The notes under the pieces were generated by a model. That model had not been told where the DNA came from and searched no databases. It saw nothing but the letters and a program-made list of their open reading frames with translations. A stretch of 34,969 bases of DNA from an uncultured Eubacteriales bacterium. Lineage in GTDB: Bacteria > Bacillota > Clostridia > Oscillospirales > Oscillospiraceae. The stretch is from the NCBI GenBank assembly GCA_900545515.1, contig UQZA01000027.1:1-34969 (forward strand), in the 5' to 3' direction. Made by a program: the position numbers and the translations under genes. This document shows, piece by piece, positions 1 to 8,768 of this stretch. The first letter of the stretch is position 1; each line of letters opens with the position of its first letter.

Positions 1-1
1 C

Positions 2-3000
2 AACGGGGTAGAGCAGTACATGGGCGGTATCTACGACGAGATCTACTACATCAAGGACGTCTACGACGCGCAGGGTGAGGTGACCATCAAGGTGACCGCC
101 GTTGGCGCCGATGGCAGCGAGTCTGAGGCCGCCACCGCCACCTATGATTACGCCAAAGCCGTCACCGATTTGGCTGTGGAAGCTGCCGACGGCACCCTCA
201 CGGTGAGCTTTACCCCCGCCGATGCCACAGTAGCGACAGACGTTTCCGTTTATGTGCCTGCCACCAAGGAGACCTTCACGGCTCAGGCTGCTGCCGGTGA
301 GTCCTCTGTGGTTGTCGCCGTTCCCACAGGCGCCGGCGCCGACGGCAGGGAGTATGAGATGCTGGTGACCCCGGTGGGCGGCTCGCCCAAGGCCTACGAT
401 GGCGATCTGGACGACAGCTACTGCGTCCCCTACGACGGCCCTATGACCGGCCATCAGCTGACCGCTCCTGTGGCCTGCACCGACTGGTATAAGCTGAGCT
501 TCACCTATACCACACGGAGCGGCAGTACCGGTTCTGAGGAGTACACCCGTGGTGTGAAGAGCCATAACGAGCTGAACAACGACTGGTCCCGCTTCCAGTC
601 CCTGCCCAGTGACATCCTGACCCTGGAGGTCACTCTGACCGACTACGATGGAAATGTCTCTGAGAAGGTGACATACAACTTCGACGATCAGGGCGAGCCC
701 ATCATTCCCCAAGCCTTCGAGCGGGTGTTCCACCTGGACGCTGGACGGAAGTATTTCAGTGTGCAGTACATCAAGCAGATTCTGGACACCATGGCTGAGG
801 CCAACTTCAACCAGCTGGAGCTGTACTTCTCCGACAACCAGGGCTTCCGCTTTGCCTTGGACGACATGACCGTGACCACGGAGTTCGGCACCTATGACCT
901 GACTGACTCCTTGGGTGACGGCTATGTGGGAGACAACAAATATCCGGACGGCTCCAACCAATACCTGACCCAGGCCGAGATGGATGAAATCATCTCCTAT
1001 GCCAACAGCAAGGGCATTGAGCTGGTTCCCGCCCTGAATGTGCCCGGCCATATGGGCGCCATTCTGGAGGAGTTCCCCGACCTGCGCTACACCGGCTCCA
1101 AGAGCTCCATTGATCTGACCAGCGACGAGGCAAAGGCTTTCGCCAAGGCAATCGTGGAGAAATATGCCGCGTACTTTGCCTCCAAGGGCTGCAAGCATTT
1201 CAACTTCGGCGCCGATGAGTTTGCCAATGACCTGGGCAGCATGGGCTTCGAGGTGATCTATCAGAACGGCATTTACAAGGAGCACTTTGTGCCCTTCTTC
1301 AACGACGTGGCTGCCATCATCAAGGACAAGGGCATGACCCCCAGAGCCTTCAACGATGGCGTCCTGTATAACAACGACACCACCGTGGAAATGGACCAGG
1401 ACGTCCAGGTTTGCTACTGGTCCTCCGGCTGGGGCGGCTACAACCTGGCCTCTGCCACCACCCTGAACAACGCCGGCTTTGAGCTCATCAACACCAACCA
1501 GGGCTACTACTGGGTGCTGGGCAACGCCGACTGGCAGGTCAGCGTGAAGAAGGCTGGCGAGTTTGACTGCACCGAATTCGAAGGTGGAGACACCATTTTC
1601 AATCCTGCTGGCGCCATGCTCTGCGTCTGGTGCGACAACGGCGCGGCAGACGGCCTGGATGAGGGTGCAGGCGTAGCCGAGAAGATTGCCGATGTGATCA
1701 AGGCCTTCGGCTCCACCCTGCCTGAGGTTCGGAATATGGAACCCCTGGTGGACGAGACCTATTTCCCCGACGCCGCCCTGCGGCAGGCCGTCATCAGCCA
1801 GGTGGGTCCCTACGTAACCGATCTGTCTGGGTTTACCGGCGTCCTGGATTGCAAGAACACCGAGGTGAAGGACCTGACCGGCATTGCCCAGTATCTGCCC
1901 GGCCTTACGGGTTTGAACCTCACCGGCACCAAGGTGACCAAGCTCACCTCCGACATGCTGCCCACCGGTCTGGAGACCCTGAACCTCACCAACTGCCGGG
2001 CGCTGACCTTTGTGGAGCTGGAAGACCATCCGAATCTCCAGGTGGACTTCACAGGCTGTGTCAATGTGGAGAACCTGTATCTCTCCGGCACCAACATGAC
2101 GGAGCTTGACATTTCCGCCATGACCATGCTTCACAACTTTGTGATTTCCAACAGCCAGATCAGCAAGATCACCGCCGCTTCCCCTTCCGCCTATACCAAT
2201 GCCTACTATTGGAACTGGCAGAACGCCAAGCTGGACCTGTCCTCCGGGACCAAAGAGGGCAAGCTGAAGGATGGCATGGAGTCCTATTTCAACACTGCCA
2301 ACCTGGAGGAGGAGATCAATCCTGTTGCAAGCCAGGTAGGGAGCGGTTATCTGTCCTATTGGGGCGGCAACAGTACGACGATTGACTTGAACCGGGTTGT
2401 GCCCCTGAGCACCATTCAGGTTTCAAACCCCTATGCCGATTGGGGCTACTACGAAGTCCTGACTAAGATGACCGTGGAAGTATCTATCGACGGAACCAAT
2501 TATACAGTAGCCGCTGAGGTGACCGATGCGACCGCCGACTATACAGTGACACTGCCGGAGGGCGCCAGAGCCCAGTACATTCGGATCACGAATACAGATG
2601 AAATCGATTGCTACGCTCGCTTTACTGTGTATGGCCACGAGGTTGCTCCTATGGGCTTCACCTACAGCGGCCAGCAGCCCGCTCTGGTGCGGGAGGAAAT
2701 GTCCGACGTCATCTACGAGCGCAATGGCCAGCAGTACCAGCTGCTGGACCTGCTGAGCGACAGCTACAAGACCTTCAAGACCGTTCGCGGCACGCCGGTG
2801 GCCGACCTGGAGGGCGAAAGCTGGGTGGACGAGGCCTACCTGACCAGTGCCACCACCATGCCCAAGGGTGTGAAGGTGGTCATCACCGATGAAAACGGCG
2901 AAATCTATGTTCCCTCCAGTGTGGAGAAGCCCGATTTGGGCACCTTGGACGAGACTACCAATGTGGCGCTGAACGCCAGCGTCCAGGGCCAGTCCGCCCA

Positions 3001-5293
3001 GTACAGTGGCGAGGAGGCGTATCACCTCTTTGACGGTATCATCACTGGCAGCAGCAACAAGTGGTGCGGCCGGGGCGCCACCGGTTGGGTTGGCTTTACC
3101 CTGCCGGAGTCTATGGTTGTGGGCAAGTGGCATTCCGTCCACGCCAAGGGTGAGCTGGAGAGCTACATCACCCAGGACTTCAGCCTCCAGGTGCTGGATC
3201 CCAACGGCTCCGTCACGGAGGAGGACTTCCTGGCCATGTCCTCCAGCGAGAAGAATTCCGTGATGAGCAACAACTCCTACTGGATTGACCTGGACGCCGT
3301 CACCGGCAACCTCGATGTGGACGTGACCCGGGAAATCCCCCAGGAAAATCTGGTCCAGGCCCAGGTCTACCGCCTGTACGTGGGCAAGTCCACGGCCGGC
3401 AATGACAACAACGTTCGGATCAACGAGCTGGAGCTCTACGCCTACACCGGCAAGCTGGTGGCAGACACCAACGGCGTGTTTGTGGCAGATGAGATTGGCA
3501 CCTGGAACGTCTCCTACCAGAAGGGCGGCCAGGAGCTGGAGAGCATCCAGGTTCGCGTCCGCCTGTCCGATCAGGATCTGGTGGACCTGTCCCAGGCAGT
3601 CGAGTCTGCCAAGAACGACGCTGAGGCTGCCAAGGCTGCTGCTGAGGCTGCCCAGGAGAAGGCCGAGACTGCCCAAGAGGCTGCCGAGGCTGCCCGCAAT
3701 GAGGCAATTGCCGCTGAGGAAGCAGCCAGAAAGGCCGCCGAAGAGGCTGGTACCAACCGCGACGCCGCGGAAGCTGCCAAGGACAAGGCCCAGGAGGCCG
3801 CCGAGAAGGCCGAAGCTGCCGAGAAGGCTGCCGAGACCGCCCGGGACGAGGCCAAGGCCGCCCAGGATGCTGCCAAGATCGCCCAGGATGCCGCGCAGGA
3901 GGCCGCTGAGGCTGCCGAGAAGTCCAATCGCGAAGCCGCTATGAGAGCCGCAGAGGCCGCTGGTTCTGCCAAGGCTGCCGCATCGAAGGCTGCAGATGCC
4001 GCTACCAGCGCCGCCGCCGCTGCTGCGTCTGCGGAAGTGGCTGCCAGCAGTGCCGCCCAGGCTGCCAATGCCATGCACGAGGCCCAAAAGGCCCAGGCCG
4101 CTGCCGAGGACGCCCAGGAGCAGGCGGAACGGGCCCGTGACCAGGCCAAGGAGGCCCGGGAGAAGGCGGACGAAGCCGCCCAGTCTGCTGCGGAGAACAA
4201 GGAAGCAGCCGAGAAGGCTGCAGAAGAGGCCAAGGCCGCTCAGGAGGCTGCCGAGGCTGCCGAGGCTGCTGCCGCAGATGCCCAGAGTGCCGCCGAAGCG
4301 GCGCGGAATGCTGCGGAGCAGTCCAACCGGGAGGCTGCTGCCTCCGCCGCCCAGGCTGCCGACTACGCCAAGCAGATGGCTGAGACCTATGCTGAGATCG
4401 TAGCCATTAAGGCCGAGATGGTGGAGTACCTGGCCCAGGCCCAGAAGGCCGCCGAGGATGCCGAGGCTGCCCAGAAGGCCGCGGAAGAGGCCCAGAAGAA
4501 GGTGGAAGAGGCGCTGAAGAAGGCCCAGGAGGCCGCCCTCACCGCCGCCAAGTACAGCGCCATCATCGAGCTGGTGGGCATTGATGTGTCCGATTATACC
4601 CCCGAGCAGATGGAGCAGGTGGATGCCGCCCTGGCCCAGGCCAGACAGGCCGTGGAAGCTGCCCAGACGGTGGAAGAAGTCGAGGCTGCCCTGGCTGCAG
4701 CCAAGGAGGCCATCCAGGCTGCCGGTGAGCTGGTCTGCGCATCTGACCTGTTCCGGGATGTGTCCCTGGATGCATGGTATCACAAGGGTGTGGACTTCGT
4801 GGTCCGGAGCAACTACATGGAAGGCATGGGCAACGGTGTCTTTGGCGTGAACGCAGCCATCACCCGTGGCCAGATTGTCACCATCCTCTACCGGATGGAG
4901 GGCGAGCCCGGGGTAGACGGTTTGGAAAATGCCTTTACCGATGTGAAGGAAGGCAAGTTCTACACCGAGGCTGTTCTCTGGGCCGCATCCCAGGGCATTG
5001 TGGAGGGCAACGGCGACGGCACCTTCAAGCCGGAAGCTGCCATCACCCGGGAGCAGTTGGCTGCAATCCTGTACCGCTACGACGGGGAACAGGCCGTGGC
5101 AGAGGATGTCCTGTCCGCCTTCTCTGACGCCGGAAAGGTCTCCAACTTTGCCAAAGAGGCGATGAATTGGGCTGTGGCCAATGGTCTCATCAACGGCATC
5201 GGCAATGGCGCTTCCGCCACCCTGAGCCCCACCGCCTCCGCCAGCCGGGCACAGTTCGCCACCATCCTCATGCGCTACATGACCGAGGAGTAA
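2..5293 (+). CDS. SLH-anchored multidomain surface protein with GH20 hexosaminidase domain (5' partial)
   Basis: The frame is open from base 2, before the first Met at 20, so the true start and any signal peptide lie upstream. Order by nucleotide: beta-sandwich/Fn3-like repeats (about 60-690); a GH20-type TIM barrel (about 724-1740) with LDAGRKYF, SDNQGFRFA, VPGHMGAILEEF and the likely catalytic Asp-Glu pair in NFGADEFAND (Asp and Glu codons 1214-1219); a leucine-rich-repeat-like stretch (about 1840-2180); a discoidin-like beta domain (about 2280-2650); a second F5/8 type C-like domain (about 2950-3460); an Ala/Glu/Lys-rich coiled coil of about 310 residues (about 3595-4550); a short FIVAR-like helical segment (4590-4725); three SLH domains (about 4741-5290). 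SLH domains bind secondary cell-wall polymer, so it should sit on the cell surface. A GH20 enzyme would release terminal hexosamine from glycans; the exact substrate is not readable. A hairpin follows, and the next operon encodes a cytoplasmic GH20 relative. Confidence 0.9.
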   Translation, partial: NGVEQYMGGIYDEIYYIKDVYDAQGEVTIKVTAVGADGSESEAATATYDYAKAVTDLAVEAADGTLTVSFTPADATVATDVSVYVPATKETFTAQAAAGESSVVVAVPTGAGADGREYEMLVTPVGGSPKAYDGDLDDSYCVPYDGPMTGHQLTAPVACTDWYKLSFTYTTRSGSTGSEEYTRGVKSHNELNNDWSRFQSLPSDILTLEVTLTDYDGNVSEKVTYNFDDQGEPIIPQAFERVFHLDAGRKYFSVQYIKQILDTMAEANFNQLELYFSDNQGFRFALDDMTVTTEFGTYDLTDSLGDGYVGDNKYPDGSNQYLTQAEMDEIISYANSKGIELVPALNVPGHMGAILEEFPDLRYTGSKSSIDLTSDEAKAFAKAIVEKYAAYFASKGCKHFNFGADEFANDLGSMGFEVIYQNGIYKEHFVPFFNDVAAIIKDKGMTPRAFNDGVLYNNDTTVEMDQDVQVCYWSSGWGGYNLASATTLNNAGFELINTNQGYYWVLGNADWQVSVKKAGEFDCTEFEGGDTIFNPAGAMLCVWCDNGAADGLDEGAGVAEKIADVIKAFGSTLPEVRNMEPLVDETYFPDAALRQAVISQVGPYVTDLSGFTGVLDCKNTEVKDLTGIAQYLPGLTGLNLTGTKVTKLTSDMLPTGLETLNLTNCRALTFVELEDHPNLQVDFTGCVNVENLYLSGTNMTELDISAMTMLHNFVISNSQISKITAASPSAYTNAYYWNWQNAKLDLSSGTKEGKLKDGMESYFNTANLEEEINPVASQVGSGYLSYWGGNSTTIDLNRVVPLSTIQVSNPYADWGYYEVLTKMTVEVSIDGTNYTVAAEVTDATADYTVTLPEGARAQYIRITNTDEIDCYARFTVYGHEVAPMGFTYSGQQPALVREEMSDVIYERNGQQYQLLDLLSDSYKTFKTVRGTPVADLEGESWVDEAYLTSATTMPKGVKVVITDENGEIYVPSSVEKPDLGTLDETTNVALNASVQGQSAQYSGEEAYHLFDGIITGSSNKWCGRGATGWVGFTLPESMVVGKWHSVHAKGELESYITQDFSLQVLDPNGSVTEEDFLAMSSSEKNSVMSNNSYWIDLDAVTGNLDVDVTREIPQENLVQAQVYRLYVGKSTAGNDNNVRINELELYAYTGKLVADTNGVFVADEIGTWNVSYQKGGQELESIQVRVRLSDQDLVDLSQAVESAKNDAEAAKAAAEAAQEKAETAQEAAEAARNEAIAAEEAARKAAEEAGTNRDAAEAAKDKAQEAAEKAEAAEKAAETARDEAKAAQDAAKIAQDAAQEAAEAAEKSNREAAMRAAEAAGSAKAAASKAADAATSAAAAAASAEVAASSAAQAANAMHEAQKAQAAAEDAQEQAERARDQAKEAREKADEAAQSAAENKEAAEKAAEEAKAAQEAAEAAEAAAADAQSAAEAARNAAEQSNREAAASAAQAADYAKQMAETYAEIVAIKAEMVEYLAQAQKAAEDAEAAQKAAEEAQKKVEEALKKAQEAALTAAKYSAIIELVGIDVSDYTPEQMEQVDAALAQARQAVEAAQTVEEVEAALAAAKEAIQAAGELVCASDLFRDVSLDAWYHKGVDFVVRSNYMEGMGNGVFGVNAAITRGQIVTILYRMEGEPGVDGLENAFTDVKEGKFYTEAVLWAASQGIVEGNGDGTFKPEAAITREQLAAILYRYDGEQAVAEDVLSAFSDAGKVSNFAKEAMNWAVANGLINGIGNGASATLSPTASASRAQFATILMRYMTEE

Positions 5294-5327
5294 TTCCTTT
5301 GCCTGGCAACTGATATAACCGGAACCC

Positions 5328-5360
5328 TGAGCCAGTCAGTCCTTTGGATTGACTGGCTCA
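5328..5360 (+). terminator. Hairpin terminator after the surface protein gene
   Basis: TGAGCCAGTCA pairs with TGACTGGCTCA, and TCC/GGA continues the stem across one G-T mismatch to a TTT loop. The stem begins 35 bases after the stop codon. No real T tract follows (TTGGCAAATC), so termination strength is uncertain, but it separates the surface gene from the next promoter. Confidence 0.6.
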
Positions 5361-5452
5361 TTGGCAAATCTCACTGCGTGCAACAAAATTCCCCTTGGGC
5401 AATGTCATCCGCGGGAGCCATGCTGCTGCCGTGGCTAATTTTGACAAGCTGG

Positions 5453-5482
5453 TTGAAAACGCCGGGAGGTTTCGTATATAAT
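5453..5482 (+). promoter_or_regulatory. Sigma-A type promoter of the sugar operon
   Basis: TTGAAA at 5453-5458 and TATAAT at 5477-5482 are 18 bases apart. TGAAAACG at 5454-5461 matches the first half of the CcpA cre consensus but the second half does not fit. A small leader hairpin (CCCCG 5500-5504, CGGGG 5511-5515) lies between the promoter and the kinase start; CCGAA/TTCGG could pair as an alternative. Confidence 0.75.
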
Positions 5483-5537
5483 AGACCTAACCTATGTGAC
5501 CCCGAACAGCCGGGGTTTCGGAAAGACGAGGTATGTG

Positions 5538-7019
5538 ATGCTGTACATTGGAATTGATTTGGGCACCTCGGCAGTGAAGCTGCTGCTGATGAACGAAGCG
5601 GGGGAGATCCTCCATGTGGTTTCCAGGGACTATCCCCTGGAATTCCCCAGGCCGGGCTGGAGCCAGCAGAACCCGGCGGACTGGCAGAAGGCCGTGTGGG
5701 AGGGAATCCCCCTTCTCCTGGAGGGCTTCGACGGGAGCCAGGTGGCCGGCATTGGCGCCGGCGGTCAGATGCACGGCCTGGTGGTCCTGGACGAGGAGGA
5801 CCGGGTCATCCGCCCCGCCATTTTGTGGAACGACGGCCGGACAGCAAAGCAGGTTTCCGACTTGAACGAGACCGTGGGCAGGGACCGGCTCTCCCAATGG
5901 ACGGCCAACATCGCCTTTGCCGGCTTCACGGCTCCGAAGCTTCTGTGGATGCGGGAGCAGGAGCCGGAGCTGTTTGCCAGAATCAAAAAGGTGATGCTTC
6001 CCAAGGATTACATCAATTACCTCCTGACCGGGGTACACTGCACCGACTATTCCGACGCTTCCGGGATGCTCCTTCTGGACGTGGCAAACAAACGCTGGTC
6101 CCGGGACATGCTGGCGCTGTGTGGACTTACGGAGGCTCAAATGCCCCGCCTGTACGAGAGCTACGAGACAGTGGGGACCCTCCTGCCGGAGGTGGCCCAG
6201 GCCTTGGGCCTGCCCCAGACCGTCCGGGTGGCCGCCGGCGCCGGAGACAACGCCGCCGCTGCGGTGGGGACCGGCACGGTGGGGGAGGGCGGCTGCAACA
6301 TTTCCCTGGGCACCTCCGGCACCGTCTTCATCTCTTCGGATCACTTCCGGGTGGACGCCAACAATGCCCTCCACGCCTTTGCCCATGCCGACGGGGGCTA
6401 CCATCTCATGGGCTGTATGCTCTCCGCTGCCTCCTGTAACAAGTGGCTCATGGAGGACATCTTCCGCACGGAGGATTACGCCGCCGAGCAGGCGGGGATC
6501 ACGGAGGAGATGCTGGGCCGCAACCACGTGTATTTCCTGCCCTACCTCATGGGGGAGCGGAGCCCCATCAATGACACCAACGCCCGGGGAACCTTCATCG
6601 GCATGACCATGGACACCCGGCGGGAAGACCTGACCCAGGCGGTCCTGGAGGGGGTGGCCTTTGCCATTCGGGACAGCTTCGAGGTGGCCAAAAAGCTGGG
6701 GATTTCCATTTCCCGGAGTAAGATCTGCGGCGGCGGAGCCAAAAGTCCCCTGTGGAAGAAGATTTTGGCCAACGTGCTGCAGGTGGAGCTGGACAGCGTG
6801 GCATCGGAGCAAGGGCCTGGCCTGGGAGGCGCCATGCTTGCTATGGTGGCCTGCGGCGCCTTTGCCAATGTGACCGAGGCCTGCCAAAGGCTGGTCCGGG
6901 TGTCGGAGACTGTCCGCCCGGACCCGGAGCTGGCGGCCCGTTATGAGGCCCGTTACCAGCAATTCCGGAACATTTACCCTGCCTGCAAGGCTCTGTTCCC
7001 CAGCCTGTTGGATACGTGA
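5538..7019 (+). CDS. xylB: Xylulokinase-like FGGY carbohydrate kinase
   Basis: ATP-dependent kinase of the FGGY family, expected to phosphorylate a ketose in the cytoplasm (D-xylulose in classical XylB). The 493-residue product has the usual family length. Visible motifs: N-terminal phosphate-binding YIGIDLGTSAVKLLL, GAGGQMHGLVVLD near residue 75, PAILWNDGRT, the ERSPINDTNARG segment, C-terminal GGGAKSPLWKKILANVLQ, and GPGLGGAML. I chose ATG 5538 because GAGG (5528-5531) precedes it by six bases and the family N terminus starts there; an in-frame ATG at 5496 would add 14 unrelated residues inside the leader. It is first in a four-gene operon with a DUF4867 protein, a GH20 enzyme and a fucose-isomerase-like enzyme. 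That isomerase partner means the true substrate could be another ketose, such as L-fuculose or D-ribulose. Confidence 0.88.
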   Translation: MLYIGIDLGTSAVKLLLMNEAGEILHVVSRDYPLEFPRPGWSQQNPADWQKAVWEGIPLLLEGFDGSQVAGIGAGGQMHGLVVLDEEDRVIRPAILWNDGRTAKQVSDLNETVGRDRLSQWTANIAFAGFTAPKLLWMREQEPELFARIKKVMLPKDYINYLLTGVHCTDYSDASGMLLLDVANKRWSRDMLALCGLTEAQMPRLYESYETVGTLLPEVAQALGLPQTVRVAAGAGDNAAAAVGTGTVGEGGCNISLGTSGTVFISSDHFRVDANNALHAFAHADGGYHLMGCMLSAASCNKWLMEDIFRTEDYAAEQAGITEEMLGRNHVYFLPYLMGERSPINDTNARGTFIGMTMDTRREDLTQAVLEGVAFAIRDSFEVAKKLGISISRSKICGGGAKSPLWKKILANVLQVELDSVASEQGPGLGGAMLAMVACGAFANVTEACQRLVRVSETVRPDPELAARYEARYQQFRNIYPACKALFPSLLDT

Positions 7020-7034
7020 AGGAGGAGAAACCAC

Positions 7035-7673
7035 TTGAATATCTTATCTGTTTTGGACCCGGCTTTCCAAAATTACGGCCAGGTCATCACCGGCTATGAC
7101 TGCAAACCTTTGCTGGAGACTCTGGAGGCGGCCACGCCCCTGCCGGAGGCGGTGGAGTATGTGCCATTGCAAAAGGAGCTGATGGAGCTGCCCGTGGCCA
7201 GGGAGCTGGCGGCAGGCGTTTACGGCGGCATGCCCATCCAGCTGGGCTGGTGCAATGGCCACAATACGAAGCTCAACTGCCTGGAGTACCACCGGGACAG
7301 CGAGCTGAACCTGGGCAGCCGGGATTTCATTTTGCTGGTTGCCAAGCGGGAGGATATGGAAGACGGCCGCCTGGATACGGCCAAGGTTCAGGCCTTCCAC
7401 TGCCCAGCCGGGGTCCTGGTGGAGGTCTACGCCACCACGCTGCACTACGCCCCCTGCTCTGCCAAAAAGGGAGCGGGCTTCCGGGTTCTCATCGTGCTCC
7501 CCTTGGGCACCAACGGTCCCAGGCCGGAGATTTCCCCCAAAAATGAGGAGGACCGCCGCCTTTGGGCCTGTAACAAGTGGCTCCTGGCCCACAGGGAGAG
7601 CAGCGAGGCCGCCCAGGGCGCTCCGGTGCTCCTGGAGGGGGTTAACCTGGACATCGGGGAGCTGCTGCCATGA
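7035..7673 (+). CDS. DUF4867 family protein, cupin-like, sugar-operon associated
   Basis: A 212-residue protein recognised as DUF4867 from features such as VYGGMPIQLGWCNGHN, LEYHRDSELNLG and VEVYATTLHYAPC. The function is not established. The arrangement E84-x-H86-x3-E90-x3-G, then PAG and H137, resembles the two metal-binding cupin motifs, so a metal-dependent sugar-binding, epimerase or mutarotase role is a reasonable inference. No signal peptide or membrane segment is seen. The start is TTG at 7035, seven bases after GGAGGAG (7021-7027), and the upstream kinase ends at 7019. The stop overlaps the next ATG (ATGA, 7670-7673), which indicates translational coupling with the GH20 gene. Confidence 0.8.
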   Translation: MNILSVLDPAFQNYGQVITGYDCKPLLETLEAATPLPEAVEYVPLQKELMELPVARELAAGVYGGMPIQLGWCNGHNTKLNCLEYHRDSELNLGSRDFILLVAKREDMEDGRLDTAKVQAFHCPAGVLVEVYATTLHYAPCSAKKGAGFRVLIVLPLGTNGPRPEISPKNEEDRRLWACNKWLLAHRESSEAAQGAPVLLEGVNLDIGELLP

Positions 7674-8731
7674 ATCCGGCGGCGAACAAGCCCTTAGGCA
7701 TCTTTTTCCTGGATGCCGGGCGGAAATACTTTGGAGTTCCGGCCATCCGGAAGCTGCTGGATGGGGCGTCCCGAGAGGGGCTGGACATGATGCAGCTATA
7801 TGTGTCCGACAACCAGGGCTTCCGGTTTGCCCCTGGCGACAGGGTGGTCCGAACCCCCTACGGCGTCTACGACCTGACCCCGGCTCTGGGGGACGGCTAC
7901 TGCCAGGAGGACAAGGCTCCAGACGGCTCCGGCCGGTACCTCACCCAGGAGGACATGGAGAAAATCCTGGACTATGCCCGGCAGGTGGGTGTGGAAATCA
8001 TTCCCGCCCTCAATATGCCCGGCCACATGGGCGCCATTTTGGAGCACTTTCCCCATCTGCGCTATCCCGGCTCCCGCAGCTCTTTGAACCTGGGGAATCC
8101 TGAGGCTGTGGCCTTTGGGCTGGCATTGGCGGAGCAATATGCCGCCTATTTTGCCGGAAGGGGCTGCCGCTTTTTCAACTTCTGCGCCGATGAATTTGCC
8201 AACGATCTGGGGACCATGGGTCTTGACCTCATCTACCACAATGGGGACATGAAGCATTTTGTGTCCTTCGTCAACGGCCTGGCTGAGCGGATTGCCCAAA
8301 ATGGCATGGTCCCCATGGCATTCAACGACGGGATTTATTATCATGATGACAAGGAAACCTATGGAACCATCGACAGCCGGATTTGGGTCCAGTATTGGAT
8401 TGCCGGCTGGGAGGGCTACCGCCCTGCTTCCGCCGCCACCCTGGCGGAAGCAGGGTTCCACCTGATCAATGCCAATCACCGGTATTACTGCGGCGCCGGT
8501 CAGAAGGACTGGGAGAGCCACACCGAACAGGTCCGCGGCTTTGACGGCAGGGTGTTTGACCGGGATACGGTCATTCCCCAGCCTGCCGGAGCCATGCTGT
8601 GCTGCTGGTGCGACCGGGCCGACGCCGACGGTCCGGACGGTGGCCAGGCTCTGACCGGGCGGCTTCTACCTGTGATTGCCGCCTTTGGGCAGGCCATGAG
8701 GGACTGGAGGTCCGAGATTTCCTGTTCATAA
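7670..8731 (+). CDS. Cytoplasmic GH20-family beta-N-acetylhexosaminidase-like protein
   Basis: A 353-residue single-domain protein that is nearly all GH20 barrel. It shares, in the same order, the motifs of the GH20 domain of the surface protein ending at 5293: LDAGRKYF, SDNQGFRFA, ALNMPGHMGAILEHFP, NFCADEFAND (probable catalytic Asp-Glu), QYWIAGWEGY and PAGAMLCCWCD. It has no signal peptide, membrane segment or accessory domain, so it should act inside the cell on imported oligosaccharide. The start overlaps the DUF4867 stop (ATGA) with GGGGAG about eight bases before. It is shorter than classical bacterial hexosaminidases, which carry extra N-terminal domains. Substrate stereochemistry (GlcNAc, GalNAc or another residue) cannot be decided from sequence. 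Confidence 0.85.
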   Translation: MNPAANKPLGIFFLDAGRKYFGVPAIRKLLDGASREGLDMMQLYVSDNQGFRFAPGDRVVRTPYGVYDLTPALGDGYCQEDKAPDGSGRYLTQEDMEKILDYARQVGVEIIPALNMPGHMGAILEHFPHLRYPGSRSSLNLGNPEAVAFGLALAEQYAAYFAGRGCRFFNFCADEFANDLGTMGLDLIYHNGDMKHFVSFVNGLAERIAQNGMVPMAFNDGIYYHDDKETYGTIDSRIWVQYWIAGWEGYRPASAATLAEAGFHLINANHRYYCGAGQKDWESHTEQVRGFDGRVFDRDTVIPQPAGAMLCCWCDRADADGPDGGQALTGRLLPVIAAFGQAMRDWRSEISCS

Positions 8732-8768
8732 TTACACAGATCCATTTTGAGAAACGAGGAAGATCACC

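Noticed and set aside
2423..4783. A 786-residue minus-strand ORF rich in Gly and Leu
   Set aside because: It is antisense to the Ala-rich stalk and discoidin-like regions of the surface protein; its composition mirrors the opposite strand and it has no recognisable domain.
5441..5446. TTGACA as the -35 box of the sugar operon
   Set aside because: It is 30 bases from the TATAAT at 5477, too far for a normal promoter; TTGAAA at 5453 has an 18-base spacing.
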